Below are positions 8,594 through 17,483 of a DNA stretch of 64,000 bases, piece after piece (position 1 is the first letter of the stretch; each line of letters starts with the position of its first letter). This DNA comes from Streptomyces hygroscopicus (GTDB taxonomy: Bacteria > Actinomycetota > Actinomycetes > Streptomycetales > Streptomycetaceae). Where the stretch lies: NCBI GenBank assembly GCA_002021875.1, contig CP018627.1, positions 7,812,001 to 7,876,000 of the forward strand, in the 5' to 3' direction. The notes beneath the pieces were generated by a model that worked only from the letters and a program-made list of their open reading frames with translations, ran no database searches and was not told the DNA's origin. A program made the translations under genes and the position numbers.

Positions 8594-8780
8594 AGGTGCT
8601 CCTCGTCGGTGCTGGGAATACAAATGAACGCCCTACTCAGAAGGGTGCGCCTTCAAAGCGGGGCGAAACCACGAGCCTAACAATTCCGGCAAGAAACGGG
8701 GAGGAGGGAACTGGGCGCAATGCGCAGGAAAGCCGTCAGTGCTGGTCAGATCGGGGCAGCCGCCGACACGTCCGGTCCGA

Positions 8781-9185
8781 TTATCGTCCGGACTCGCAGC
8801 CGATCAGCTCGGCGCTGGTCGCCCGGGCCGTGGTGCGCACGGTCACCACCTTGACCAGGTCGCCCTCGCGCTGGCTGAAGGTGAAGTCCTTCCGGCCCAC
8901 CTCGTCGTGGTACTCATCCAGGGTACGCACGGTGCAGACACCGGTGGCGTCCTTGTCCTTGGTGATCTCCAGCCGGACGTCGACGGCGTCGTCGGCGACC
9001 ACCTTGAAACCGGTCAACCGGCCGCTGACGTCCTGACCGGTGATGTAGTCGTATCCGAACCACGTGATCAGGGCCAGCAGCCCGGCACCGAGCACCGCAC
9101 CGACGATCTTCAGCGTGCGGTCGGCACGCGCGTCCGCGGACCGGCCGTAACGCCCGTCGGGCAGACCCTCGCGCACGGCGGCCAT
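8781..9185 (-). CDS. DUF4307-type single-pass membrane protein
   Basis: 134 residues from the ATG before AAVREGLPDGRYG, with a GGAGGA site 6-7 bases upstream; the longer upstream frame is not supported. A short cytoplasmic N-terminus is followed by one membrane segment (IVGAVLGAGLLALITWFGYDY, about residues 27-47) and an extracytoplasmic beta-rich domain with two cysteines (TGVCTVRTLDEY and the C-terminal LIGCESGR). This is the layout of the actinobacterial DUF4307 family often found beside mca. Function is unknown; it is divergent from mca across a shared 97-bp promoter region. Confidence 0.75.
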   Translation of the reverse strand: MAAVREGLPDGRYGRSADARADRTLKIVGAVLGAGLLALITWFGYDYITGQDVSGRLTGFKVVADDAVDVRLEITKDKDATGVCTVRTLDEYHDEVGRKDFTFSQREGDLVKVVTVRTTARATSAELIGCESGR

Positions 9186-9213
9186 GGGCGTTCCTCCTGC
9201 TGGGAGAGACATC

Positions 9214-9239
9214 GGAATTATTTGTCCCTGGTTTAGGTC
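9214..9239 (+). promoter_or_regulatory. Candidate sigma-R type promoter for mca
   Basis: GGAAT (9214-9218), 18 bases, then GTC (9237-9239) matches the sigma-R pattern GGAAT-N18-GTT with one mismatch. It lies 44 bp before the TTG start of mca. Mca is a known sigma-R (disulfide stress) target in S. coelicolor, which makes this position plausible. Confidence 0.45.
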
Positions 9240-9282
9240 ACTATAGAAGCCGTCTTCCACGACGAATCACTGAGGATCGAAC

Positions 9283-10155
9283 TTGACTGAGCAGCTTCGT
9301 TTGATGGCCGTGCATGCGCACCCCGATGACGAGTCGAGCAAGGGCGCGGCCACCATGGCCAAGTACGTGTCTGAGGGGGTGGACGTGCTGGTCGCGACCT
9401 GCACAGGTGGAGAGCGCGGCTCCATCCTCAATCCCAAGCTCCAGGGTGATCCCTACATCGAGGAGAACATCCACGAGGTCCGCGCCAAGGAGATGGACGA
9501 GGCGCGCGAGATCCTCGGCGTCAAGCAGGAGTGGCTGGGCTTTGTGGACTCCGGACTGCCCGAGGGCGATCCGCTGCCGCCACTGCCCGAGGGCTGCTTC
9601 GCACTGCAGGACGTCGAGGCGGCGGCGGAGCCCCTGGTGAGGCTGATCCGCTCGTTCAAGCCGCAGGTGATCACCACCTATGACGAGAACGGCGGCTATC
9701 CCCACCCCGACCACATCATGACCCACAAGATCACGATGGTGGCTTTCGAGGCGGCCGGTGACCCTGAGAAGTACCCGGAGGCGGGGGAGCCCTGGCAGCC
9801 GCAGAAGCTCTACTACAACCAGGGCTTCAACCGGGCGCGCACCGTCGCCCTGCATGAGGCGCTGCTGGCGCGCGGTCTGGACTCGCCGTACGCGGAGTGG
9901 CTGGAGCGCTGGAAGACCTTCGACCGGCCCGAGCGCACCCTGACCACCTATGTGCCCTGCGCCGACTTCTTCGAGATCCGCGACAAGGCGCTGATCGCGC
10001 ACCGTACGCAGATCGATCCCGATGGCGGCTGGTTCCGGGTGCCCATGGACGTCCAGCGGGACGTCTGGCCCACCGAGGAGTACGAGCTCGCCAAGTCACT
10101 TGTGGACACCTCCCTCCCCGAGGACGACCTCTTCGCGGGCATCCGCAACAATTGA
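9283..10155 (+). CDS. mca: Mycothiol S-conjugate amidase
   Basis: 290 residues. Mca cleaves mycothiol adducts of electrophiles and drugs, releasing a mercapturic acid for export and recycling GlcN-Ins. The start is TTG (encoding TEQLRLMAVHAHPDDE after it) with GAGGA seven bases upstream. The zinc-site motif AHPDDES (residues 11-17) and HPDH in ENGGYPHPDHIMTHK are intact, as are TCTGGERGSILNP and the C-terminal SLPEDDLFAG typical of Mca rather than MshB. Likely induced by thiol stress from the candidate sigma-R promoter. A small membrane-protein gene follows four bases later. Confidence 0.95.
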   Translation: MTEQLRLMAVHAHPDDESSKGAATMAKYVSEGVDVLVATCTGGERGSILNPKLQGDPYIEENIHEVRAKEMDEAREILGVKQEWLGFVDSGLPEGDPLPPLPEGCFALQDVEAAAEPLVRLIRSFKPQVITTYDENGGYPHPDHIMTHKITMVAFEAAGDPEKYPEAGEPWQPQKLYYNQGFNRARTVALHEALLARGLDSPYAEWLERWKTFDRPERTLTTYVPCADFFEIRDKALIAHRTQIDPDGGWFRVPMDVQRDVWPTEEYELAKSLVDTSLPEDDLFAGIRNN

Positions 10156-10159
10156 GCCC

Positions 10160-10411
10160 ATGATGAGCGCCACCAGCACCCTCGCCATGACGCATCTCGT
10201 CCCGCTCGCCAAGGACCTGGACGAGAACAAGGTGACCCCGGGCGTCCTCGGCTTCATCGTCTTCGCCGTGATCGGCGCGGCGGTGTGGCTGCTGATGAAG
10301 TCCATGAACAAGCACATGAAGCGGGTGAACTTCGAGGAGGGGCCGGAGCCCGGCAAGACTCCGGCGACGGCCTCCGCCGAAGGCACCAAGGGCGAGGAGC
10401 GCACGGCCTGA
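10160..10411 (+). CDS. Small membrane protein downstream of mca
   Basis: 83 residues from the first of two adjacent ATGs (10160, 10163); a start at 10187 (MTHLVPLAK) is also possible. One membrane helix (GVLGFIVFAVIGAAVWLLM) is followed by a basic stop-transfer sequence (KSMNKHMKRV) and an acidic, flexible tail. It begins four bases after the mca stop, so it is co-transcribed. Conserved in this position in Streptomyces as far as I recall; function unknown. Confidence 0.75.
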   Translation: MMSATSTLAMTHLVPLAKDLDENKVTPGVLGFIVFAVIGAAVWLLMKSMNKHMKRVNFEEGPEPGKTPATASAEGTKGEERTA

Positions 10412-10521
10412 AACCCTGGCCGGGCCCGACCGCGTGCCCCGCGCGAGCGGGGCCTCACGGCCCGGCCGACGGGATCTCGCATATCCCGGCCCCCTCTCCG
10501 CGCTCTCTGCGCTCTTCGTGG

Positions 10522-13500
10522 CTAGCCGCGAGGCTCCGGCAGGACGGCCATGACCTCGCGCGAGTGGCGGCTCGGCACCATGCCGAGCTGCCATGCCTGC
10601 CACCCCGTTTCCGGCTCGACGCCGCGCTCCAGCACCAGCGCGAACGCCTCCGCGCACCCCTCCAGCCGGGAATCCCCCGCCGTGCCCTCCTCGCGCATCT
10701 CCCGCGCCAGCTCCGCCAGCTCTTCCTGGGCCACCGCCGTGCCGATGACCGAACCGCCCGCGGAGGCGAACGGCAGCAGGGTGCAGCGCAGGAACCGGGC
10801 CCAGGAGCGGCCGCGCCGGTCCCCGTACCCCGCGAACAGCCCGGCCGCCTCGTCCACCAGCTCCAGTGCCTGCGTCGCCTTGCCGTTTCCCGCGTCGATC
10901 ACCGCCAGCTCGACGCAGGACCATGCCTCGCCATGGGCCACGCCCACCCGCCGGAAGTCATGCCGCGCGTCCTGGAGCAGCTGCCGGGCGAAGCCGCTGT
11001 TGCGCAGCGAGCCCGTCTGCGCCGCCCGCAGATCACGGGTGACCCGTGCCGAATGATGACGGGAACACGCCAGCCCGTACACATCCCGCATCCGGTTGAA
11101 CATCAGGCGGGCCCGCTCCAGCTCGCGCAGCGCCGAATCATGGTCGCCGCGCTCCTCCAGCGCCTGGCCCAGGTAGTACAGCGTCCATGCCTCACCGCGC
11201 GCGTCCTCGTTCTCCCGGTGGCGGGAGAGGGCCTGGCGCAACTGGTCGACGGCCGCCGACGCCTCCCCGGCCACCAGCCGGGCCCGGGCGAGCTGGGTGA
11301 GCGCCCATGCCTCGCCGCGCTGGTCATGGGTGCGGCTGTAGGCGTCCAGCGCGCCCCGCAGCTCGGCCTCGGCGCGCGGTACATCGCCCATCCGCAGACA
11401 TGTCTGGCCGAGCTGGAAGTGCGCCCACGCCTGGCCGTGCAGGCTCTCGCTCTCCTGATGCAGCTCCAGGGCCGCGTCCAGCAGCTCCAGCGCCTCGGCC
11501 AGCCCGCCTCGGTCGCGCTCCACCGCCGCCAGGGCGTGCATCGTCCAGCCCCGGTCACCGCGCAGCTCCTCGGCCTGCTGGAGCTCCAGCGCCTCGCGCA
11601 GCTTGGCCGCCGCCTCCCCGAGATTGCCCTGGTGATGCAGGGTGATGCCGAGACTGCACAGGGCACGGGCCGCGCCCGCCTGGTGCTGCGCCTCGAAATA
11701 CAGGTCCACCACCGAGGACAGCGTGGTGCGCGCCTGGTCCAGCTCGCCGAGCTGGCGGGCCGCGATACCGGTGCGCCATTGCACGGACCGCATCAGCAGG
11801 CCCTGGTCCACGGCCTGGGTGAGCTCGCTGATCTCGCCCAGCCGGTAGAGATCGCCGCGCAGCAGGCAGTAGTCGCACAGCGCGCCCAGCAGATGCAGCA
11901 CCACGGACTGGTCCACGCCCTCCGCATGGCGCAGCGCGGCGGTGATGAAGCTCGATTCGTCGTCCAGCCAGCGCAGCGCCGCGTCCAGCGAGGTGAAGCC
12001 ATGGCCGCCCGCCGCGCCCTTGCCGAACATATCGGCACGGGTGGATGTCTTGCCGTCGACCAGCCGGATCACCGAATCCGCGAGCTCGGCATAGCTGCGG
12101 ATCAGCCGCTCCTGCGCGGCGGTGCGCTGCTCCGGCTGCTCCTCGTCGAGCAGCCGGGCATGGGCGAAGGAGCGCACCAGGTCATGGAGGCGGTAGCGGC
12201 TGCCACGCACATGCTGGATCAGCCCGGCCCGGCCGAGCGCCTCCAGATGGCGGCCGGCCTCCTGCTCATCGGTGCCCAGCAGCGCCGCGGCCGCCGCGCC
12301 GCCCAGGCTGGCCCGCCCGGCCAGCGCCAGCCGGCGCAGCAGCTTCCGGGCGCCGTCCTGCTGGTCGGTGTAGCGCAGCCACAGGGCGCGCTCGATCGCG
12401 CCCACCGGGCCGTACGCCTCCAGCTCGGTGACCAGGGCGGCGGGGGTGCGGGGGCCGAGCGAGGAGCCCGCGATCCGCAGCGCCAGCGGCAGTCGCCCGC
12501 ACAGCTCGGCGATCCGCTCCACGGACTGCCCGTCATAGGGGCCCGCCCCGGTGGGCTCCTCGGCTGAGGTCCGCAGCAGCTCCTCGGCGCCCGGCTCGTC
12601 CAGCGGGCCCACCTCCATCCGGTGCACCCGGGCGGCGAGGTCGGCCGGCAGATCGAGCGGAGTGCGCGAGGTGATCAGGACCAGGCTGTCGGACCGCTCC
12701 GGGATCAGCGTGCGCACCTGCTCGGCGTCGTGGGCGTCATCCAGCACGATGGTGACCGGCAGCCCGGTCAGATACTGGTGGTACAGCTCGGTGAGCCGTC
12801 TGATGTGCTGGTCCTGCGAGGACCGCTCGCGGAAGAGCAGCTGGTCGCGGGGTGCGCCGAGCCGGTTCAGCAGATGCAGCAGCGCGTCACGGGTGGGCAG
12901 TGGGGCCTGCTCGGGGCTGTCGCCGCGCAAGTCGACCAGGCACGCACCGCGGAACTGATCGCGCAGATGGTGGGCCGCCCGCACGGCCAGCATGGTCCGG
13001 CCGGAGCCCGGCGGACCCTCCAGCAGCACCACCGTGGGCTGGGTCTCGGTGGACGCACGACCCTGCTGCACCCACTGTGTGATCTGGGTGAGCTGCGCCC
13101 GGCGCCCGGCGAACGGGCCCTCCGCCTCGGGGAGATGGGCGAAGGACTGCTCCAGCACGGTGCGCCTGCGGGCCGCCTGGCTGCGGTCCGCACCGCGCAG
13201 CCTCGGCACCTGACCGGTGGCGGAGGAGGTGGAGCGCTTGGCCGAACCGCCGCCCTGGCGGGTGGCGGCCGAGGTCATCCGGTGCTGGTCGATGAACGGC
13301 CGGATGCCCCGCACCTCGACCGCCGTGAGCCACTGCAGCCGCAACTGCTCGGGCCCGCCGGGCTGGTTGCGCAGCGCGGCCTGACGGTGGGCGGCGGGCC
13401 AATGGCGCGCGGTGAGCTTGACGACCGCGGCGGCCGATCCGGCCACGGCGGCCGTCACCCCCGCGCCCAGCGCCGTGCCCGCCGAGGTGCCATAGGTGAG

Positions 13501-13809
13501 ATCCGCGCCGAAGGCCGCCGCCGCGGCGACCGTCGCGGCCAGCGCCGGGGTGCCGAGCTGACCGCGCGACAGCCGCTCCGAGAGCGGTCTGCTGCCCGCG
13601 TCGGACTCGTCCAACGCGAGCACATACGCCCCGTACTCCTCGGCGGCGGTCGCGGCCATCTCGTCCAGCGCGCCCCGCGCCCGGCTGAGCAGCACCCCGC
13701 CATCGGTGCGCCCGCCCGAGCGGCGCACCTCCTCCTCCACGGCCCGCGACAGCAGCCGCTCAACTTCCGTCCGGTGGCTGTCCCGCAGCACCGCCAGTGA
13801 CCCCGGCAT
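10522..13809 (-). CDS. NB-ARC / STAND-type ATPase with TPR repeats
   Basis: 1095 residues from an ATG behind GGAGGGGG. Order: a helical N-terminal region; an alanine-rich hydrophobic stretch at about 87-132 that may be one or two membrane segments; an NB-ARC-like ATPase (Walker A GPPGSGRT 265-272, Walker B VTIVLDDA 353-360, a sensor-like LVLITSR, and a helical GRLPLALRIAGSSL segment); a winged-helix part (LHDLVRSFAHARL); then about ten TPR units from ~700 on (HAQGNLGEAAAKLREALELQ-like repeats, many with GEAW or GQAW). Such proteins act as ligand-gated switches or regulators. There is no SARP DNA-binding domain. Target and signal are unknown. Confidence 0.85.
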   Translation of the reverse strand: MPGSLAVLRDSHRTEVERLLSRAVEEEVRRSGGRTDGGVLLSRARGALDEMAATAAEEYGAYVLALDESDAGSRPLSERLSRGQLGTPALAATVAAAAAFGADLTYGTSAGTALGAGVTAAVAGSAAAVVKLTARHWPAAHRQAALRNQPGGPEQLRLQWLTAVEVRGIRPFIDQHRMTSAATRQGGGSAKRSTSSATGQVPRLRGADRSQAARRRTVLEQSFAHLPEAEGPFAGRRAQLTQITQWVQQGRASTETQPTVVLLEGPPGSGRTMLAVRAAHHLRDQFRGACLVDLRGDSPEQAPLPTRDALLHLLNRLGAPRDQLLFRERSSQDQHIRRLTELYHQYLTGLPVTIVLDDAHDAEQVRTLIPERSDSLVLITSRTPLDLPADLAARVHRMEVGPLDEPGAEELLRTSAEEPTGAGPYDGQSVERIAELCGRLPLALRIAGSSLGPRTPAALVTELEAYGPVGAIERALWLRYTDQQDGARKLLRRLALAGRASLGGAAAAALLGTDEQEAGRHLEALGRAGLIQHVRGSRYRLHDLVRSFAHARLLDEEQPEQRTAAQERLIRSYAELADSVIRLVDGKTSTRADMFGKGAAGGHGFTSLDAALRWLDDESSFITAALRHAEGVDQSVVLHLLGALCDYCLLRGDLYRLGEISELTQAVDQGLLMRSVQWRTGIAARQLGELDQARTTLSSVVDLYFEAQHQAGAARALCSLGITLHHQGNLGEAAAKLREALELQQAEELRGDRGWTMHALAAVERDRGGLAEALELLDAALELHQESESLHGQAWAHFQLGQTCLRMGDVPRAEAELRGALDAYSRTHDQRGEAWALTQLARARLVAGEASAAVDQLRQALSRHRENEDARGEAWTLYYLGQALEERGDHDSALRELERARLMFNRMRDVYGLACSRHHSARVTRDLRAAQTGSLRNSGFARQLLQDARHDFRRVGVAHGEAWSCVELAVIDAGNGKATQALELVDEAAGLFAGYGDRRGRSWARFLRCTLLPFASAGGSVIGTAVAQEELAELAREMREEGTAGDSRLEGCAEAFALVLERGVEPETGWQAWQLGMVPSRHSREVMAVLPEPRG

Positions 13810-13882
13810 GTGATCCCCCTCCTGCAGCAGTGCCCTCAGTCTTCCGTTTCTGGCTCTTATCCGGCAGTCCTGTGGATAACTC

Positions 13883-13995
13883 CCCTGTGGACAACTTCGC
13901 CTGCCTCGCCGGGTGGAGGGAGGATGGACCCATGCCGAACCGTCTGGCGCACGAGACGTCCCCCCCATCCGCTTCAGCATGCCGCGAACACGCCC
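13883..13995 (+). pseudogene. Decayed copy of the 5' end of the DUF255 gene
   Basis: About 110 bp here align at roughly 90% identity to 18015-18121, the leader and first ~19 codons of the intact DUF255 gene. They share CTGTGGAYAACTTCG, the GGAGG-containing leader, the ATG and [11 protein letters not shown]. After that the copy has one extra base in a C-run, which shifts the frame, plus further substitutions and a short insertion. It cannot encode the DUF255 protein. The fragment marks the left edge of the ~4-kb cassette that separates the ATPase gene from the intact gene. Confidence 0.8.
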
Positions 13996-14027
13996 GGCAT
14001 AGCGGGCCCCGGGCGGGGCTGAGGGTC

Positions 14028-14966
14028 TCAGCGGTCGCCGTCGGCTCCGTCGTTCTCGGACTCCGAGGCTCCGGACGGAACGCCCGGTGGGGTCAGCAGA
14101 TCGGCGAGGGCGGCGAAGTCGGTGATGAGCGGTGAGCTGCGGGCGGCGCTCCAGGCGAGACAGACATGGCCCGCTCCGATGCCCTCGACGGGGAGGATGA
14201 CGACGTCGTGGCGGGTGTAGAAGTTGGCGGTGGAGAGCGGGATGACGCAGATGCCGGCCCCGGCCGCGACCAGTTCGAGTTTCTCCTCCACACTGTTGAT
14301 CGGCGGGACTTCGGCGCGCTCTCCGGTGCGCAGCTCGTCCGCCACATCCCGCCACTCAGGTACGGCGTCGGGATCCTGGAGCAGATGCTCGCCGGCCAGG
14401 TCGCCGACCGGGAGCGAGGACTTCGTGGCCAGGGGGTGGTCCGCGGGGAGCACGACGACGCGGGGTTCGGTGAACAGGGGCCGCACCCGCAGACCGCGCT
14501 GGTCGACGGGGAGGCGGACGATGCTGACGTCGGCCCGGCCGTCGTGCAGCACCTCGACCTGGTCCTGCCAGCCGGTCCGCAGCAGCCGGACGTCCAGTCC
14601 TGGGTGGCGGGAGGTCAGGGCGCGCACCGCCGGGGTCACCGTGATGCCCGGCATGAAACCGATGGTGAACCTCGGGGTGTCGACGGCCGCGGCGGTGACC
14701 GCGCGGACCATGGCCGTGCTGGCCGCCAGCAGCCGGGGGGCTTCCGCCAGGAGCCGGTCTCCGGCCGCGGTCAGCTCGGTGCCCCGCCGGTCCCGGCGCA
14801 GGAGCTGGACGCCGAGGTCGTCCTCCAGCGCGCGCATCTGGCGGGACAGAGCCGGCTGGGCGATGTGCAGCCGCTCGGCGGCGCGGCCGAAGTGCAGTTC
14901 CTCGGCGACCGCCACGAAGTAGCGCAGCTTGCGCAGGTCGACGTCCACGCCGGTGCCCTCTCTCAT
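14028..14966 (-). CDS. LysR-family transcriptional regulator
   Basis: 312 residues. The N-terminal winged HTH is classic: LRKLRYFVAVAEELHFGRAA, then LHIAQPALSRQMRALEDDLG and LLRRDRRGTELTAAG. The C-terminal periplasmic-binding-like effector domain follows (about 95-300). A GTG at codon 7 is an alternative start. It lies 45 bp downstream of the epimerase gene on the same strand and so may be co-transcribed with it, with the divergent oxidoreductase gene as another target. LysR proteins usually control a neighbour in response to a small metabolite. Part of the inserted cassette. Confidence 0.9.
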   Translation of the reverse strand: MREGTGVDVDLRKLRYFVAVAEELHFGRAAERLHIAQPALSRQMRALEDDLGVQLLRRDRRGTELTAAGDRLLAEAPRLLAASTAMVRAVTAAAVDTPRFTIGFMPGITVTPAVRALTSRHPGLDVRLLRTGWQDQVEVLHDGRADVSIVRLPVDQRGLRVRPLFTEPRVVVLPADHPLATKSSLPVGDLAGEHLLQDPDAVPEWRDVADELRTGERAEVPPINSVEEKLELVAAGAGICVIPLSTANFYTRHDVVILPVEGIGAGHVCLAWSAARSSPLITDFAALADLLTPPGVPSGASESENDGADGDR

Positions 14967-15011
14967 CGTCCCCGTCGTCCTTCCTACCCGAGGTCCGTGG
15001 GGACGCGCCGG

Positions 15012-15869
15012 TCAACCTCGCGCGAAGACGGCCGGCGGGTCGGTGAAGGCGGGGGCCCAACCGAGTTCGTCGCGGGCGCGAGCCGGGGTGAACCGCTGGT
15101 CCAGGGCGAAGGCATCGGCGACGGGCCCCATCTCCGCACGGGCCTGCTCCAGGGTGATGGACACGGTCCTGCCCTCCAGTCCGACTCCGTGGCTGACGGC
15201 TTGTGTGACATCCCGGGCCGTCGGATTGACTCCGCCGACACCCACGTAGACCGAACCGGCCTTGGCACGCAGGGCCGCCACGTAGAGTTCCGCGAGGTCC
15301 TCGACGTGGACCAGGGCCCAGTGCTGAAGGCCGTCGCCGATGTAGGCGATGGCGCCGGCCTTCCGGCCGGGCTGGGTGAAGAGGACGTCGATGAGCCGGT
15401 TGTCGCCGCCGTACACCAGCCCGGCGCGGATGATCACGGGACGGCCGCCGCGGACGGCGCGGGCGAGGACGGCGTCCTCGACGGGGCGGCGCCAGGCGAC
15501 CACGGCCGGCGGGTTCCAGGGAGCGTCCTCATCTGCGACGCCGTCGGTGGCGCCGTAGACCCAGGTGCCGCCGGTGTGGACGTAGGTGCCCAGGCCGATG
15601 CCGTCCTGCAGGGCGGTGGCCGCGGCGAGGTCTTCCTCGCCCGTCTGGGCCTGGGCGAGGTGGATGACGGCCTCGGCGTGGGCGGCGGCGTCGTTGAGAA
15701 CGGCGAGGTCCCCCAGGCCCCCGCGCACCGCGGTCGCCCCGAGCGACTGGACCGCTTGGGCCGCGTGCTCACTGCGGGCCAGCGCGCGCACGGTGTGACC
15801 GTGCCGGTTCAGCGCCTCGATGACCGCCTTGCCGATGTAACCGGAGCCGCCGGTGACGAAGACCTTCAT
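15012..15869 (-). CDS. NAD(P)-dependent epimerase/dehydratase family protein
   Basis: 285 residues; an atypical short-chain dehydrogenase. The N-terminal Rossmann motif is VTGGSGYIGKAVIEAL (GxxGxxG, about residues 5-20), then VIHLAQAQ. The usual YxxxK active site is not evident: the region around HTGGTWVYGATDG and WRRPVEDAV has no clear Lys, so it may be a NAD(P)-binding reductase-like member rather than an epimerase. RAGLVYGGDN and GDGLQHWALVHVEDLAELYV are typical of the extended family. Substrate unknown. It is the first gene of a two-gene unit with the LysR regulator. Confidence 0.85.
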   Translation of the reverse strand: MKVFVTGGSGYIGKAVIEALNRHGHTVRALARSEHAAQAVQSLGATAVRGGLGDLAVLNDAAAHAEAVIHLAQAQTGEEDLAAATALQDGIGLGTYVHTGGTWVYGATDGVADEDAPWNPPAVVAWRRPVEDAVLARAVRGGRPVIIRAGLVYGGDNRLIDVLFTQPGRKAGAIAYIGDGLQHWALVHVEDLAELYVAALRAKAGSVYVGVGGVNPTARDVTQAVSHGVGLEGRTVSITLEQARAEMGPVADAFALDQRFTPARARDELGWAPAFTDPPAVFARG

Positions 15870-15954
15870 GACGTGCGTCCTTCCGCTTGTTTCGGGATCG
15901 CTTCCACCCTGCGGCCGGGGAGTGACCCGCGTCCAAGACCTGTTCCGCCCGTTG

Positions 15955-15973
15955 TGATGCCGCGGCGGCATCA
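15955..15973. promoter_or_regulatory. Perfect 8-3-8 inverted repeat in divergent promoter region
   Basis: TGATGCCGCGGCGGCATCA lies between the divergent epimerase (start 15869) and oxidoreductase (start 16083) genes. Its position suits a shared operator, possibly for the adjacent LysR or another dimeric repressor. The rest of the 213-bp spacer shows no other clear signal. Confidence 0.4.
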
Positions 15974-16082
15974 GCCCGGACGAGTGCCCTCGGCGGGCCG
16001 CCGGAAGCACCCCACCCGCCTCCACCCACGCTCGCCGACCACTCTCGGTGCGCATTGCAAAGCGCAGGGTTACGATCGCCGT

Positions 16083-17474
16083 GTGGCAGACGAGAGCTAT
16101 GACGTGATGGTGATCGGGACCAGCCAGGGCGGCCGGTTCCTGCCCATCGATCTCGCGAAGGCGGGCAGGAAGGTGGCGCTCGTCGAGCGCGGCCACCTGG
16201 GCGGCGTCTGCGTGAACTCCGGGTGCACCCCGACCAAGACCATGGTCGCCAGCGCACGCGCCGCCCACCAGGCACGGCGCGGCGCGGAGTACGGCGTGCG
16301 GACCGGTCCGGTGTCGGTCGACCTCGCCGCCGTGCGGGCGCGCAAGCGGGCGATGGTCGCGGGCGCGCGGGAGAACTACGCGAGCCGCCTGCCGCAGGAC
16401 GGGCTCGACCTGGTCGAGGGTGAGGCTCGTTTCACGGGGCCCAAGACGGTCGAGATCGCCCTGCCGGACGGCGGGACGCGGGAGATCGGCGCGCCGGTGA
16501 TCGTCATCGACACGGGCACCAGGCCCAGGCAGCTTACGATCGGCGGCGCGCAGAGCGTCCCTGTCCTGGACTCCACGTCGATCATGGAGCTGGGCGAGCT
16601 CCCTGATCACCTGATCATCCTGGGCGGCGGCTACATCGGCCTGGAGTTCGGGCAGATGTTCCGCAGGTTCGGCAGCGAGGTCACGATCGTCCAGACCGGC
16701 CCTCGCCTGCTGATGCGCGAGGACGATGACGTATCCGACGAGGTCGCCACGATCTTGCGCGATGAAGGGATCACGGTCCTGACGTCGGCGACGCCGGAAC
16801 GGGTCGAGGAGGCGGGCGGCGGGCGGGTGCGGCTGACCGTGCGCACGCCGGACGGTGAGCGCCGGGTCGAGGGCTCCCACCTGCTGTCGGCCATCGGCCG
16901 CGTCCCCAACACGGAGGCGCTCACGCCGGTGGCGGCCGGCATCCGGCTGAGCGACACCGGCTTCATCGAGGTCGACGAGTACCTGGAAACCTCCGTCCCC
17001 GGCGTCTACGCCATGGGGGACGTCAAAGGCGGCCCGGCCTTCACTCATCTCTCCTTCGACGATTACCGGATCCTGCGCGCCAACCTGCTCGGCCAGGGGA
17101 AGGCGAGCACGCGGGACAGGAGCGTCCCGTACACCGTGTTCATCGACCCGCAGCTCGGCCGCGTCGGCATGACCGAGCGACAAGCCGCGGAGCAGAACCG
17201 CGCGGTCCGCGTCGCGAAGCTGCCGATGAGCGCCGTCATCCGGGCCCTTGAGACGGGGGAGACACGCGGCTTCATGAAGGCGGTCATCGACGCGGACACC
17301 CAGCAGATCCTCGGCGCCGCCGTGCTCGGCACCGAAGGCGGCGAGATCATGACGATCATCCAGGTCGCCATGCTGGGGGAGCTCCCGTATACCGCCATGG
17401 CGAATGCCGTCTTCACGCACCCGCTGCTGGCAGAGGGCCTGAACAGCCTCTTTATGAGCCTCGACGCCCAGTAG
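16083..17474 (+). CDS. FAD pyridine-nucleotide-disulfide oxidoreductase, mercuric-reductase-like
   Basis: 463 residues from a GTG. FAD-binding N-terminus (VMVIGTSQGGRFLPIDLAKA), redox-active pair in GGVCVNSGCTPTKT (CxxxxC), NAD(P)-binding motif LGGGYIGLEFGQMFRRFGS, second FAD motif GVYAMGDVKGGPAFTH, and a dimerisation domain ending THPLLAEGL, which keeps the His and Glu of the active-site dyad. This is the dihydrolipoamide dehydrogenase/mercuric reductase superfamily. It lacks the N-terminal heavy-metal domain and the C-terminal vicinal cysteines of MerA, so mercury reduction is unlikely. Partner substrate unknown. Part of the inserted cassette. Confidence 0.88.
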   Translation: MADESYDVMVIGTSQGGRFLPIDLAKAGRKVALVERGHLGGVCVNSGCTPTKTMVASARAAHQARRGAEYGVRTGPVSVDLAAVRARKRAMVAGARENYASRLPQDGLDLVEGEARFTGPKTVEIALPDGGTREIGAPVIVIDTGTRPRQLTIGGAQSVPVLDSTSIMELGELPDHLIILGGGYIGLEFGQMFRRFGSEVTIVQTGPRLLMREDDDVSDEVATILRDEGITVLTSATPERVEEAGGGRVRLTVRTPDGERRVEGSHLLSAIGRVPNTEALTPVAAGIRLSDTGFIEVDEYLETSVPGVYAMGDVKGGPAFTHLSFDDYRILRANLLGQGKASTRDRSVPYTVFIDPQLGRVGMTERQAAEQNRAVRVAKLPMSAVIRALETGETRGFMKAVIDADTQQILGAAVLGTEGGEIMTIIQVAMLGELPYTAMANAVFTHPLLAEGLNSLFMSLDAQ

Positions 17475-17483
17475 AGGGGTCAA

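Noticed and set aside
10285..12567. 760-codon plus-strand frame opposite the NB-ARC/TPR gene
   Set aside because: Gln/Arg/Leu-rich shadow of a gene with intact Walker motifs and TPR repeats.
16083..17474. Mercuric reductase
   Set aside because: Redox CxxxxC and dimer motifs fit the superfamily, but the C-terminal vicinal cysteines and other mer genes are missing.
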